Assembly: GCF_023370075.1 (NCBI RefSeq)
Contig: NZ_CP097151.1
Coordinates: 310,001-374,000, forward strand
DNA length: 64,000 nt
Origin: Deinococcus sp. QL22
Lineage (GTDB): Bacteria; Deinococcota; Deinococci; Deinococcales; Deinococcaceae
Direction: 5' to 3'
Part shown: piece by piece, positions 8,533 through 16,427 of the stretch
Position numbering within the stretch: the stretch's first letter is position 1
Layout: every line of letters begins with the position of its first letter
Notes under the pieces: generated by a model
The model's database searches: none
What the model was told of the DNA's origin: nothing
What the model saw: only the letters and a program-made list of their open reading frames with translations
Position numbers and translations under genes: made by a program

Positions 8533-8785
8533 CTCAGGCGCTCCCTATGACGACCCACCGCTCTGTCCGCCACGCACCCCTCTTGCCTCGCGCTCAACGC
8601 CGTATCTCAACGCGTACCGTGGATTGGGCTTGCTGGTGGTGTTGTTTGCCCTGCACTACTACATCGCCGGTGACGTGGGCTGGTGGCTGCCGACCATAGA
8701 ACTGGAGCGGACAGCGTTCTTTTGGGGCACCTGGGGGGTGACTCTGCCGACGGCAATCCTCGCGTGGACTGAGCAGGATATCTGA
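8444..8785 (+). CDS. Small two-helix membrane protein paired with the Xre regulator (start uncertain)
   Basis: The convincing part is residues about 55-113, with two membrane segments (LGLLVVLFALHYYIA and AFFWGTWGVTLPTAILAW). The only ATG in this frame is at 8444, deep inside the regulator gene, and the intervening 34 codons are unlike protein. A second ATG at 8547 is well placed just after the regulator stop but lies one frame away, so either a frameshift joins MTTHRSV... to this frame or a non-ATG start near 8600 is used. It probably forms an operon with the Xre gene. Confidence 0.5.
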   Translation: MNIFKWLSKPSSPAVLFSPSRRRSTPRSSDSGAPYDDPPLCPPRTPLASRSTPYLNAYRGLGLLVVLFALHYYIAGDVGWWLPTIELERTAFFWGTWGVTLPTAILAWTEQDI

Positions 8786-9126
8786 CCTGTGATCTGGCCA
8801 CAGCGCTGGCCAGTGGCTTCAGTCTCACTCTGCCTTGCCGAATCTCTGCTTTGACGTTTATCAAGGCTAGAGGGGGTGGCTCTATTTGGCGGTCGCACTT
8901 GCCTGCATCTTGACTCGTCTGCTGCCGACTCTTCCCTACATTTTGTCGGAGGGAAGAGCCAAATTGGTTGCAATTTTGACGATGTCGGCCGAGCTGAATC
9001 GGTATAGACTCACGATGTGTCATAAAATTTTATGACAATCTGCATCTCATCGCAGAGTTCCGATTATTGTTCACCCGACTCTTCTCCAAGATGTGGCCAA
9101 CAAGAACATCCCTACAGGAGTCCCCC
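8786..9126. other. Intergenic region in front of rho
   Basis: No gene is supported in these 341 bases. The 3' part carries the presumed rho promoter and a perfect palindrome, listed separately. The 5' part shows nothing recognisable. Confidence 0.4.
9003..9037 (+). promoter_or_regulatory. Putative rho promoter box and 20-bp palindromic operator
   Basis: A TATAGACT box (9003-9010) is followed after seven bases by the perfect palindrome TGTCATAAAATTTTATGACA (9018-9037), which would overlap the transcription start. A TTGACG at 8976 is 21 bases upstream, too far for an ideal -35. The palindrome differs in half-site orientation from the Deinococcus radiation/desiccation motif TTATGTCATTGACATAA. 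The rho start codon lies 89 bases downstream. Confidence 0.5.
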
Positions 9127-10413
9127 ATGCTGATGACGTCGCCCCACGACCATGCTCCCCTCCCTTTCCACCAACTCCAGCAGAAGATTCTTCCTGAACT
9201 GCACTTGATTGCCGCCCAGAGCGACATTGCTCACTACCGGAAGTTCAATCAGCAGGCTTTGATCCTGGCCATCATGGAGCGGCAAGCGAACCGTGACGGG
9301 CAAGTGCTGGCCCGCGGCATCCTGGACATCAGTGCCGATGGCTACGGCTTCCTTCATTCCGATCTGCTCGACCCCGCCTCCCGCAGCGTGCTGGTCACGG
9401 CAGGCGTCATCAAACAGTTTCACCTGCGAACCGGCGACGACGTCATCGGCCGCGCCCGCAAACCCCATGAAAACGAGCGTTACGGTTCGCTCATTCAGGT
9501 GGAGGCTGTCAACGGTATCGATCCCGAGGCTGCGCACCGGCGTCCCCGCTTCGACGGCCTCACGCCGACCTTCCCCGATGTTCAACTCGTGTTGGAAGAA
9601 CCTGGTATGGATGACGACTTGAGCTTGCGTGTCGTGGATCTGCTGGTACCGATTGGTCGAGGCCAGCGTGCCCTGATCGTCGCGCCGCCCAAAGCAGGCA
9701 AGACCACCCTGCTCAAAAAGATCGCCAACTCCATCACTCGCAACTATCCAGACGTCACCGTGATGGTGCTGTTGGTCGATGAACGCCCCGAAGAAGTCAC
9801 CGACTTCCGCGAAAGCGTGCAGGGCGCACAGGTGATCGCGTCCACTTTCGACGAATCACCTGAACGGCACCTGCGGGTGGCCGAATTCGTGCATGAACGC
9901 GCTCTGCGCATCGTGGAGGAGGGCGGTCACGTCGTCATTTTGCTCGATTCCATCACCCGCCTCGCCCGCGCCAACAACCTCGTGACGCCCTCCACTGGGC
10001 GCACCCTCTCAGGGGGGCTGGATTCCAACGCGCTGCACTGGCCCAAGAAATTCCTGGGCGCGGCGCGCAACATCCGTGGAGGCGGCAGCCTGACCATCCT
10101 GGCCACGGCCCTGGTCGAAACCGGCAGCCGCATGGACGACGTGATCTTTGAAGAATTCAAAGGCACCGGCAACGCAGAACTGGTGCTCAGCCGCCGCTTG
10201 GAAGAACGGCGTATTTTTCCGTCGATCGACATCCTGAAATCGGGCACCCGCCGCGAGGAATTGCTGCTGCAGCCTGAAGTCCTGAAAAAGATGTGGCTGA
10301 TGCGCAAAGTCATCAGCGACTTGGATCCCACTGACGCGATGGAAATGCTGCTGGGGCGTATAGGCAAGACCCGCAACAATGTCGAGTTTCTGAACGCCAT
10401 TGTCACTGCTTAG
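9127..10413 (+). CDS. rho: Transcription termination factor Rho
   Basis: Rho is the hexameric RNA-dependent ATPase that ends transcription and limits antisense RNA. The ATG at 9127 was chosen because AGGAG sits just before it. The 428-residue product has the N-terminal helical domain, the cold-shock-like RNA-binding domain (GILDISADGYGFLHSD near residue 75), Walker A (APPKAGKTTLLKK near 200), Walker B (HVVILLDSITRLAR near 280) and the Q- and R-loop region (TGRTLSGGLDSNALHWPKKF). All key residues look intact. It is monocistronic, with a terminator directly after it. Confidence 0.97.
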   Translation: MLMTSPHDHAPLPFHQLQQKILPELHLIAAQSDIAHYRKFNQQALILAIMERQANRDGQVLARGILDISADGYGFLHSDLLDPASRSVLVTAGVIKQFHLRTGDDVIGRARKPHENERYGSLIQVEAVNGIDPEAAHRRPRFDGLTPTFPDVQLVLEEPGMDDDLSLRVVDLLVPIGRGQRALIVAPPKAGKTTLLKKIANSITRNYPDVTVMVLLVDERPEEVTDFRESVQGAQVIASTFDESPERHLRVAEFVHERALRIVEEGGHVVILLDSITRLARANNLVTPSTGRTLSGGLDSNALHWPKKFLGAARNIRGGGSLTILATALVETGSRMDDVIFEEFKGTGNAELVLSRRLEERRIFPSIDILKSGTRREELLLQPEVLKKMWLMRKVISDLDPTDAMEMLLGRIGKTRNNVEFLNAIVTA

Positions 10414-10416
10414 CGC

Positions 10417-10450
10417 CTTTTTCCGGCGAGAGCGCCGGAGAAAGACTTTT
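10417..10450 (+). terminator. Intrinsic terminator after rho
   Basis: The arms CTTTTTCCGGCG and CGCCGGAGAAAG form a 12-bp stem with one wobble pair and a four-base loop, starting four bases after the rho stop and followed by ACTTTTG. Confidence 0.8.
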
Positions 10451-10469
10451 GACGCTCCATTTATTCACC

Positions 10470-11262
10470 GCGAATAGGGATTGCCAGCCGGGCAATGAGC
10501 CGCTGAGATCGTTGAATTTTAAGTTATGCGCCGCAACGTTCAAGGCGACCTTGAGGCGCAAGCTTGCCATCGTTTTGACCCTGTTCCCAGCGCAGATCAG
10601 TCCCCACCAGCACAGAAAAAGTCGATTCTATGCTTTTCCGTGGTGCTCCATCTTCTGGCTTCCAGCACGGGTCAACTCGCCGCGGGTTGACCTTCGGCGG
10701 GGTCAAACATGTCCCTGACTGATCGCCCTTGTCGCCGGCCTGTTTTGGCCCGTTGTAAGCCGGCTAATCTGTATTCATCTCGCAGAGCACGCTGAAATCG
10801 TGCTCGTTCGCAGGACGAATCTCGTATCTGACGATCAATCCGTTCAGCGCACTCCACGCATGCAATTTGAAGCCATACACTGGCCCAGCCGTACTGAAGC
10901 CATGACGCGCCCCACGGAATTTGCATCGTGGCGCTCGCTTGAAGGTCGAAATGGGGAGCGGTTCTGAGTCCACAGCACCGAAGTCCAGTGTCTGGATCTT
11001 CGGTGGCCAGGTACTTGAGGATTGGGGTCAGTCGAGCGAGCTGGATCCGGGCCTGCAGTTCTGAAGGGAAGGGCGTGAAGTGGTTGAGTTTCAGAAATCG
11101 CCACCACCAGCTCAAATAGGGCACCTGCTGGAGCTGTTGAAGCAGCGCGACAGCCAAGAGATCATCGTCCGAGATGTTCTCGTGTGGATGGAGCAGTTTC
11201 GGGGGGACGTGAGGCGCCACCCAGCGACTGAGCAGGCTGACAGCGGTGGAAAGCAGTAATAA
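10470..11262 (-). pseudogene. IS982-type transposase, frameshifted
   Basis: Homology is spread over at least three frames on the minus strand. N-terminal part: NISDDDLLAVALLQQLQQV and [20 protein letters not shown]. Middle: [20 protein letters not shown] with the first catalytic acidic residue, then [21 protein letters not shown]-terminal part: [19 protein letters not shown] and [20 protein letters not shown]. No single frame covers the gene, so the element cannot transpose by itself. Confidence 0.75.
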
Positions 11263-11307
11263 AATGCGAAAGGGACGGTGTTATGGGCCGTCCCTTTCGC
11301 ATTTTTT
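11261..11307. terminator. Strong bidirectional hairpin
   Basis: AAAATGCGAAAGGGACGG (11261-11278) pairs perfectly with CCGTCCCTTTCGCATTTT, followed by more T and preceded by A residues, so it can end transcription in both directions. It lies inside the IS982-like element just upstream of the transposase and probably shields it from outside transcription. Confidence 0.75.
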
Positions 11308-11377
11308 GCTCTACAGGTCCATTCCTATTCGCGGTTATTCGACTTGACAGAAGTCGTCCAACTGCCTGCTCGACTAG

Positions 11378-11492
11378 TGGTACTCCGTCGACTCTTGAAC
11401 AAAACGATGTCCAGCACGCAAGCACAGCCACCATCGGAATCGCCCAGAATCACGTGTAGGGCACTTCCTTCCCAGAAGTCAACGGAGTACCA
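11378..11492 (+). mobile_element. 115-bp MITE, copy 1
   Basis: A non-coding 115-bp element with terminal inverted repeats TGGTACTCCGTCGACTCTTG at the left and a matching right end finishing CAACGGAGTACCA. The whole length matches the copy at 44693-44807 in reverse orientation with about a dozen differences. Flanks CTAG and CTAT fit a 4-bp target duplication (one mismatch). It lies 43 bases outside the IS982-like element. Confidence 0.85.
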
Positions 11493-11695
11493 CTATGGAT
11501 GCCAGTAGAAATTGAAGTTGCCTTCAGGTCAAGGCATCACGCTGGGACACGTCCGGCACACGACCTGACCCGATCCCACGACTCGAATTTCCACCTGTAT
11601 CAATAATTCACACATCCATCAAGGCAACACAATTACTCACAAGGCTCTGGCCGGAGTGTGTCCTGTTTAGGCTGAGGAATCGCTCACGCATTTTC
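11493..11695. other. Intergenic, with a possible IS6-type end
   Basis: No gene. AAGGCAACACAATT at 11621-11634 resembles the TTAAGGCAACACAAC end sequence at 18874 and elsewhere in the window. Confidence 0.3.
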
Positions 11696-13297
11696 CTACA
11701 GCCCGCAGAGGTGAACCTCAACGCCTAGAGCGTCGAAAAGGGTCGCCTTAACGTTCAGGGCGCTCAGGGCTATTTCCCGGCTGGGAGTGTAGGCCACCTG
11801 GATGTGGTTGGCCTGATGCTGAGCCATCATCTGATCGCGGCTGACGCCTTCCAGAACTGCGTTCATGATCGGCCACTGGGGAGTGGTGAGCGCCCACCGA
11901 CGCTGCACCTCTGCTTCCGGCAGTGCCACAGCTTGACCGAGTCCCAGGTCGATGTGCAACCGGCCCCCCTGAACGTAAACCCGCGACCAGACCAAATCAC
12001 CCGGTCGGCTCTCACCTTTGAGTGTCCCGCCGCCCTGAGCAAAAAACATTGGGGGCTGACGTTCACTCGACGCACCTGCGTACCCACCTGTGAAATGGGA
12101 GGCGGGGGCAGCGCCGGAAATCATGAAGACCCAGACGAACCTTCCTTCGTAATCCTCGCCCCACCGCAAGTCATGCAGGGTATTGGAGGGGTCTAGACCC
12201 AGAGCAGTCCACACCTGCTGGGTTAGTAGGCCGTCCACGGCCGCTCCCTCGTCGACCTCGTTGAAATGAGGCAGGGCCTGACCGCCGTACAGTACCTCAC
12301 CAGTTCGCAGATCGTGGACGGGTGGCCGCTCAGGATTGTTCAGCAGCCCTTCAGCCAAGTCACTGGCTGGTGCCAGATCCTTGAGCCCCTGCTGGTACTG
12401 GATGCCAATGGCATCGCAGCCAAATTGCGCGGCGATCCGGACGGCCGCCACATACATCTTGAGCTGCCCGAGTGTCTGGGCGCGCGTCAGTTCGGTGGCT
12501 GGATCGTTGCCCCAAGCGAAAGTCATCCCGCGTGCCAGCAGCCAGTCAAGTGTCGCCTGCGCGTCTTCATTGGAGACCCGCTGCATTTCAGCGTACAGGG
12601 CGGACTGGCTCAAGCGTTCCTTGTACACGCCCAGAGGGTTGAGCAGTTCATCGTCAATAACGGCGTTGTACATGCCCATGCACCCTTCGTCGAAAATACC
12701 CAGGATCACCTGCCTCTCCAGGAGGGCTTGGGCCAGGTTGCCTCCCAAGATGCGGTCAGCCGCAGCGACGCCCTGCGCCTCAAAGGGCCGGACATGCGAG
12801 CGGTCATGGTTCACCTGACCTGACTCGACCCACGACCGCAGCAAAGAGATGAAAAAATCGTCCTGAAAATTCTCACTCCAGAGCGTGCTGTACGGCACAC
12901 CCATCTTGGTCAGGCTGCCATTGAGGTTGAGCAGGCCCACCAGGCCAGGCCACTCCCCACTCCAGTTGGCCACCGTCAGAATGGGTCCTCGGTGAGCGCG
13001 CAGGCCAGCCAGAACATGGTGACTGTATTGCCATACGGCTTCTGCCACGATCACCGGAGCGTCCTTGGGAATCTGCCTGAACACATTCATGCCCATCCGC
13101 TGTGAGGAAATAAAGCCGTGTTGTTCGTGAGGATCCAAGCCATGGGCCCGAGTGACCTGCAGGCCCAGCGCCGCCAGCGCTTGGGTCAGTTGCGTCTCCA
13201 TCTGAACCTGGGCGGGCCAGCATTGCTGGTTGGCGGCAAGGCGCATGTCGCCGCTGGCGACCAGGTAGGCTTGGGTTAAAGGAAATGCAGTGGTCAT
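11696..13297 (-). CDS. L-fucose/L-arabinose isomerase-family protein
   Basis: The 533-residue product belongs to the FucI/AraA superfamily of aldose-ketose isomerases. The block FDEGCMGMYNAVIDDELLNP (about residues 205-224) with its acidic metal ligands, followed by GVYKERLSQSALYAEM, and the C-terminal HQANHIQVAY histidine region are as expected. The ATG at 13297 has GGAG nine bases upstream, and a longer start at 13357 was rejected. It is the last gene of a five-gene sugar operon. The substrate is not readable from sequence; a 6-deoxy sugar or pentose is likely. The product would be cytoplasmic. Confidence 0.8.
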   Translation of the reverse strand: MTTAFPLTQAYLVASGDMRLAANQQCWPAQVQMETQLTQALAALGLQVTRAHGLDPHEQHGFISSQRMGMNVFRQIPKDAPVIVAEAVWQYSHHVLAGLRAHRGPILTVANWSGEWPGLVGLLNLNGSLTKMGVPYSTLWSENFQDDFFISLLRSWVESGQVNHDRSHVRPFEAQGVAAADRILGGNLAQALLERQVILGIFDEGCMGMYNAVIDDELLNPLGVYKERLSQSALYAEMQRVSNEDAQATLDWLLARGMTFAWGNDPATELTRAQTLGQLKMYVAAVRIAAQFGCDAIGIQYQQGLKDLAPASDLAEGLLNNPERPPVHDLRTGEVLYGGQALPHFNEVDEGAAVDGLLTQQVWTALGLDPSNTLHDLRWGEDYEGRFVWVFMISGAAPASHFTGGYAGASSERQPPMFFAQGGGTLKGESRPGDLVWSRVYVQGGRLHIDLGLGQAVALPEAEVQRRWALTTPQWPIMNAVLEGVSRDQMMAQHQANHIQVAYTPSREIALSALNVKATLFDALGVEVHLCGL

Positions 13298-13415
13298 AGG
13301 TTCTCCAAGGCCAGAGGCCGCAGACAGACTGCGCACGCCTGTGGGGCGAAAAGGCAAGTCAGCAGGAAGCGGGGTCGAGAAGGTGTCCGGTGGCTGGAGC
13401 CTGCGTCAGACGGCA

Positions 13416-13448
13416 GATCAGCGGCTCCACATGGTTGAGCCGCTGATC
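13416..13448 (-). terminator. Intra-operon hairpin before the isomerase gene
   Basis: GATCAGCGGCTC and its exact complement form a 12-bp stem with a nine-base loop in the 306-base gap between the aldolase and isomerase genes. No T-tract follows it. It may attenuate transcription or protect the upstream mRNA and so set different levels for the two parts of the operon. Nothing else is recognised in the gap. Confidence 0.45.
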
Positions 13449-13603
13449 CCTTGAGGGATCTGTGGAAGCTGTCTCCGCACGGATTCAGTTCCAGCAAACC
13501 TGCTGCCTTTAGGGCGAGCTTGGTGGCCGTGGCCGATCGCCCTGGCTCGCTCCAAGGCAAACCTCCGCCTGCACGGTGAACTTCAGTCAGGCGCGGCCAC
13601 CTC

Positions 13604-14569
13604 TCACACGGCAGCGTTCTGTGTGGGAAGGCCGACCAGAGGCAGACCGTCTGCGGCCAGGCTCCGGGCAAACGTCTCGAGCTGCTGTGTCAAGCCGCGC
13701 TTTTCCTCAGCGCCCAGGTTGGGCAGGGGCTGGCGGGAGCGTCCATTGGCCAGCCCACGCCACTCCACACCGGCCTTCAGGTAATCGATCCGTCCTCCTC
13801 CGCGAATGATCCGGCTGAATTCCCGAATGTGCCGCGACAGCGCCTGGGCCCGGTCAATTTGCTGGGCGTCCAGAGCCGCGAAGAAGGCCTGAAAAAGCTC
13901 GGGGACTACGCCGCCTGGGCCCGAGACCAAGCCGTCCCCGCCGCTGAGGATAAAGGGGAAGCACAGGTCGTCTGCGCCGGCCAGTACCCTCAGGCCTGGA
14001 ACCTCCAACAGGGCCAGCAGGCGGTGCATATCCCCGCTGGAATCCTTGATGCCAGCAAAGTTCGGCTCCCGGCCCAGTTCGTCCAGGCTGGCGGCCGACA
14101 GGGAATTCCCCGCGCGCTGCGGGATGGTGTAGGCGTAGACCGCCAACTCGGGCAAGATCCGGCAGACCGTCTGGTAGAAGTTCAGCAGCGCCGTTTCCTC
14201 GTACCCGTAGTAGAAAGGGGTGACGACCGCCACGGCGGGCACGCCCAGACCCAGGGCGTGGCGGCTCAGCCGCAGCACCTCATCCAGGGTCGCGGCGCCC
14301 GTGTGCGCGATGATCTGGGTCACGGCGGTGCCGCTGGCCTGAACCCCCCGCACCACGGCTTCCAGCAGGGCTTCACGCTCTTCTAGGGTGAGCAGGGCGA
14401 ACTCTCCGGTGGTTCCGCCCGGAAATAGAGCGGGCACGTCCTGCGACGCATAGAAGGTGGCGAGGGCCTGGGCCTGGGCGAGATCCACCGCGCCTTGCGG
14501 TGTATAAGGTGTCACGATGGGCACCACCAGGCCGCGCACATGAAACTGAGCAGAAACAGGGTTGGTCAT
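13604..14569 (-). CDS. DapA (DHDPS/NAL) family aldolase or lyase
   Basis: This 321-residue TIM-barrel enzyme belongs to the class I aldolases that act on 2-keto acids. PGGTTGEFALLTLEER (about residues 51-66) is the carboxylate-binding loop, the catalytic tyrosine is in VYAYTIPQRAGN (near 143-154) and the Schiff-base lysine is in FAGIKDSSGD (near 172-181). Being in a sugar operon with an isomerase and an ABC transporter, it more likely cleaves or dehydrates a sugar-derived keto-acid than serves lysine synthesis. The exact substrate is unknown. Confidence 0.85.
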   Translation of the reverse strand: MTNPVSAQFHVRGLVVPIVTPYTPQGAVDLAQAQALATFYASQDVPALFPGGTTGEFALLTLEEREALLEAVVRGVQASGTAVTQIIAHTGAATLDEVLRLSRHALGLGVPAVAVVTPFYYGYEETALLNFYQTVCRILPELAVYAYTIPQRAGNSLSAASLDELGREPNFAGIKDSSGDMHRLLALLEVPGLRVLAGADDLCFPFILSGGDGLVSGPGGVVPELFQAFFAALDAQQIDRAQALSRHIREFSRIIRGGGRIDYLKAGVEWRGLANGRSRQPLPNLGAEEKRGLTQQLETFARSLAADGLPLVGLPTQNAAV

Positions 14570-14651
14570 AGATACCTCGGGAACGTGGGAGAAGCGGATT
14601 GGGGGGCACGAACTTGCAGCTCAGGAGGGGTTCGCAGAGAGTGGATCCCGC

Positions 14652-15518
14652 TCAGCCCTTCATGGCCCCGGCAGTCAGGCCCTCCACCAGCTGGCGCTGG
14701 AAGAAAATGGTGCCCACGATGACCGGCAGGCACACCAACGTGGCAGCGGCGGCCAGGGGACCCCAGTTGGCCTGCTCAAAGCTCAACATGCCGTAGACCG
14801 TCACCGGCAGGGTCTGCGACCCGGGGCCACCCAGGACGGCGGCAAACAGGAAGTTGTTCCAAGACTGAATAAAGGCCAGGATGATTGCGGCCACGATGCC
14901 GGGCTTCACCAGTGGCACCGCAATCAGGATGAACGACTGCCAGGGATTGCAGCCGTCCACGGTGGCCGCTTGCTCGAGATCGGTCGGCAGCGCCTCGAAA
15001 AACCCGATCATGATCCAGATGATCAGCGGCAGGGTGATCGTGATATGCAGCAGCGTGATGATGATCAGAGAATCGCCCAGATCCAACCGTTTGGCGATGA
15101 TGTACCAGGGAATCAGAAAGCTGATGGCCGGCGTGATGCGGGTGATCAGGAAGAGGGTGCCCAGGCCCGAGAGCCGCCAGCGGGCGATGGCATAGGCGGC
15201 GGGCAAACCGATGGCCAGGCCGATGGCCGTGGCAGACACGCCGACCACCAGACTGTTCCAGGTGTACTGCAAAAACGGCATCCGGCGCATCAGCTGGCTG
15301 TACCATTCGGTGGTGGGCTGGGCCGACCAGAACGTTGGGGGGCTGGCGCTGATCTCGACCTGGGTCTGGAACGACATCGAGACCATCCAGTAAAAGACGA
15401 ACACGATCGGCACGATAAAGACCGCGGAAATCAGCAGAGGCAGCACGTGGGCCGTCAGCGGGTGCGGCCGGGATTTGCGCCGCGGAACAGGGGTAGAGCG
15501 GACTTCAGTCACGGTCAT
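14652..15518 (-). CDS. ABC sugar transporter permease, MalG type
   Basis: The 288-residue inner-membrane protein has about six hydrophobic segments and the MalG-type EAA loop EQAATVDGCNPWQSFILIAV (about residues 180-199), which contacts the ATPase. Its start overlaps the stop of the other permease (ATGA), and an 82-base gap separates it from the aldolase gene. Confidence 0.93.
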   Translation of the reverse strand: MTVTEVRSTPVPRRKSRPHPLTAHVLPLLISAVFIVPIVFVFYWMVSMSFQTQVEISASPPTFWSAQPTTEWYSQLMRRMPFLQYTWNSLVVGVSATAIGLAIGLPAAYAIARWRLSGLGTLFLITRITPAISFLIPWYIIAKRLDLGDSLIIITLLHITITLPLIIWIMIGFFEALPTDLEQAATVDGCNPWQSFILIAVPLVKPGIVAAIILAFIQSWNNFLFAAVLGGPGSQTLPVTVYGMLSFEQANWGPLAAAATLVCLPVIVGTIFFQRQLVEGLTAGAMKG

Positions 15519-16426
15519 GAGCGATCCTCAGCGAGTTTCCGGGCGCGGATCAGCAGCAGGGTAATCCCCAGCACCAATACCAGCAGCGCAATCACCATGC
15601 TGGAGGCGTACCCCATGCGGAAGTAATTGAAACTCAGGGTGTAGAGGTACAGGTTGATGGTCTCCGAGCCTGTCCCAGGGCCGCCTTGCGTCATCGCGTA
15701 GATGGTGTCGAACAGTTTTAGGGTGTCGATGGCACGGAACAGCAGGGCCACGAACAGGGACGGCATCAGCAGCGGCAGTGTGATCGCCCAGAAGGTCTGC
15801 CAGGGGGTGGCCCCGTCGATCATGGCTGCCTCGTAGGGTTCGGAAGGCAACGTGGCCAGGCCAGCCAGGGCGATCAGCATCACGAAGGGGGTCCACTGCC
15901 AAGTATCCACCAGAATCAGCGCGGGCAAGACGCTTTTTTCGGCATAGATCCACTGCTGCGCGCTCAGTCCGAGCGACGTCAGAAAGTGGTTCAGCACGCC
16001 AGTCTGGGGATTCATCATTGTCACGAAGATCAGCGAGATGGCCACGGGTGTGGCCACCACGGGAAACAGGGCCAGGGTTCGGAACAGGCCACGCCCGAAG
16101 AAGTGCTTGTGCATCACCAGGGCCATGGCCACGCCCAGAACCATTTGCAGGCTGACCGAGCACACCGTAATCAGCAAGGTTCGCACCAGGGACTGCAGGG
16201 CGCGCTGATCACGCAGCAGCTCAACGTAATTGGCCAGCCCGATAAATTTCGGAGGATTGGGGCTGGTGATGACCCAGTTGGTCATCGACTGGTACAGGGT
16301 GTATCCCAGAGGAAAAGCAATGACGATGACTGTCAACAGCAGTGCGGGGAGCACAAACAGCATGGGGACAGTGGGCCAGCGCTTCAGGCGCCGGATGGGT
16401 TTGCCAGGCAACGGCGTGGTGGTCAT
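15515..16426 (-). CDS. ABC sugar transporter permease, MalF type
   Basis: The 303-residue protein has six predicted membrane segments and an EAA loop EAAMIDGATPWQTFWAITLP (about residues 211-230). It begins one base after the stop of the binding-protein gene and overlaps the next permease. Together the two form the membrane channel of a carbohydrate importer (CUT1 family). Confidence 0.93.
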   Translation of the reverse strand: MTTTPLPGKPIRRLKRWPTVPMLFVLPALLLTVIVIAFPLGYTLYQSMTNWVITSPNPPKFIGLANYVELLRDQRALQSLVRTLLITVCSVSLQMVLGVAMALVMHKHFFGRGLFRTLALFPVVATPVAISLIFVTMMNPQTGVLNHFLTSLGLSAQQWIYAEKSVLPALILVDTWQWTPFVMLIALAGLATLPSEPYEAAMIDGATPWQTFWAITLPLLMPSLFVALLFRAIDTLKLFDTIYAMTQGGPGTGSETINLYLYTLSFNYFRMGYASSMVIALLVLVLGITLLLIRARKLAEDRS

Positions 16427-16427
16427 C

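Larger units (their letters stand above)
10467..11335 (-). mobile_element. IS982-like insertion sequence (inactive) with intact ends
   Basis: Inverted ends ACCGCGAATAGG (10467-10478) and CCTATTCGCGGT (11324-11335) bound an 869-bp element. A 5-bp direct repeat TATTC flanks it (10462-10466 and 11336-11340). The enclosed transposase is frameshifted. The ends are better preserved than the gene. Confidence 0.75.

Noticed and set aside
9018..9037. Radiation/desiccation response motif (DdrO box)
   Set aside because: The palindrome has similar half-sites but in the opposite orientation and spacing to TTATGTCATTGACATAA, so it cannot be called an RDRM.
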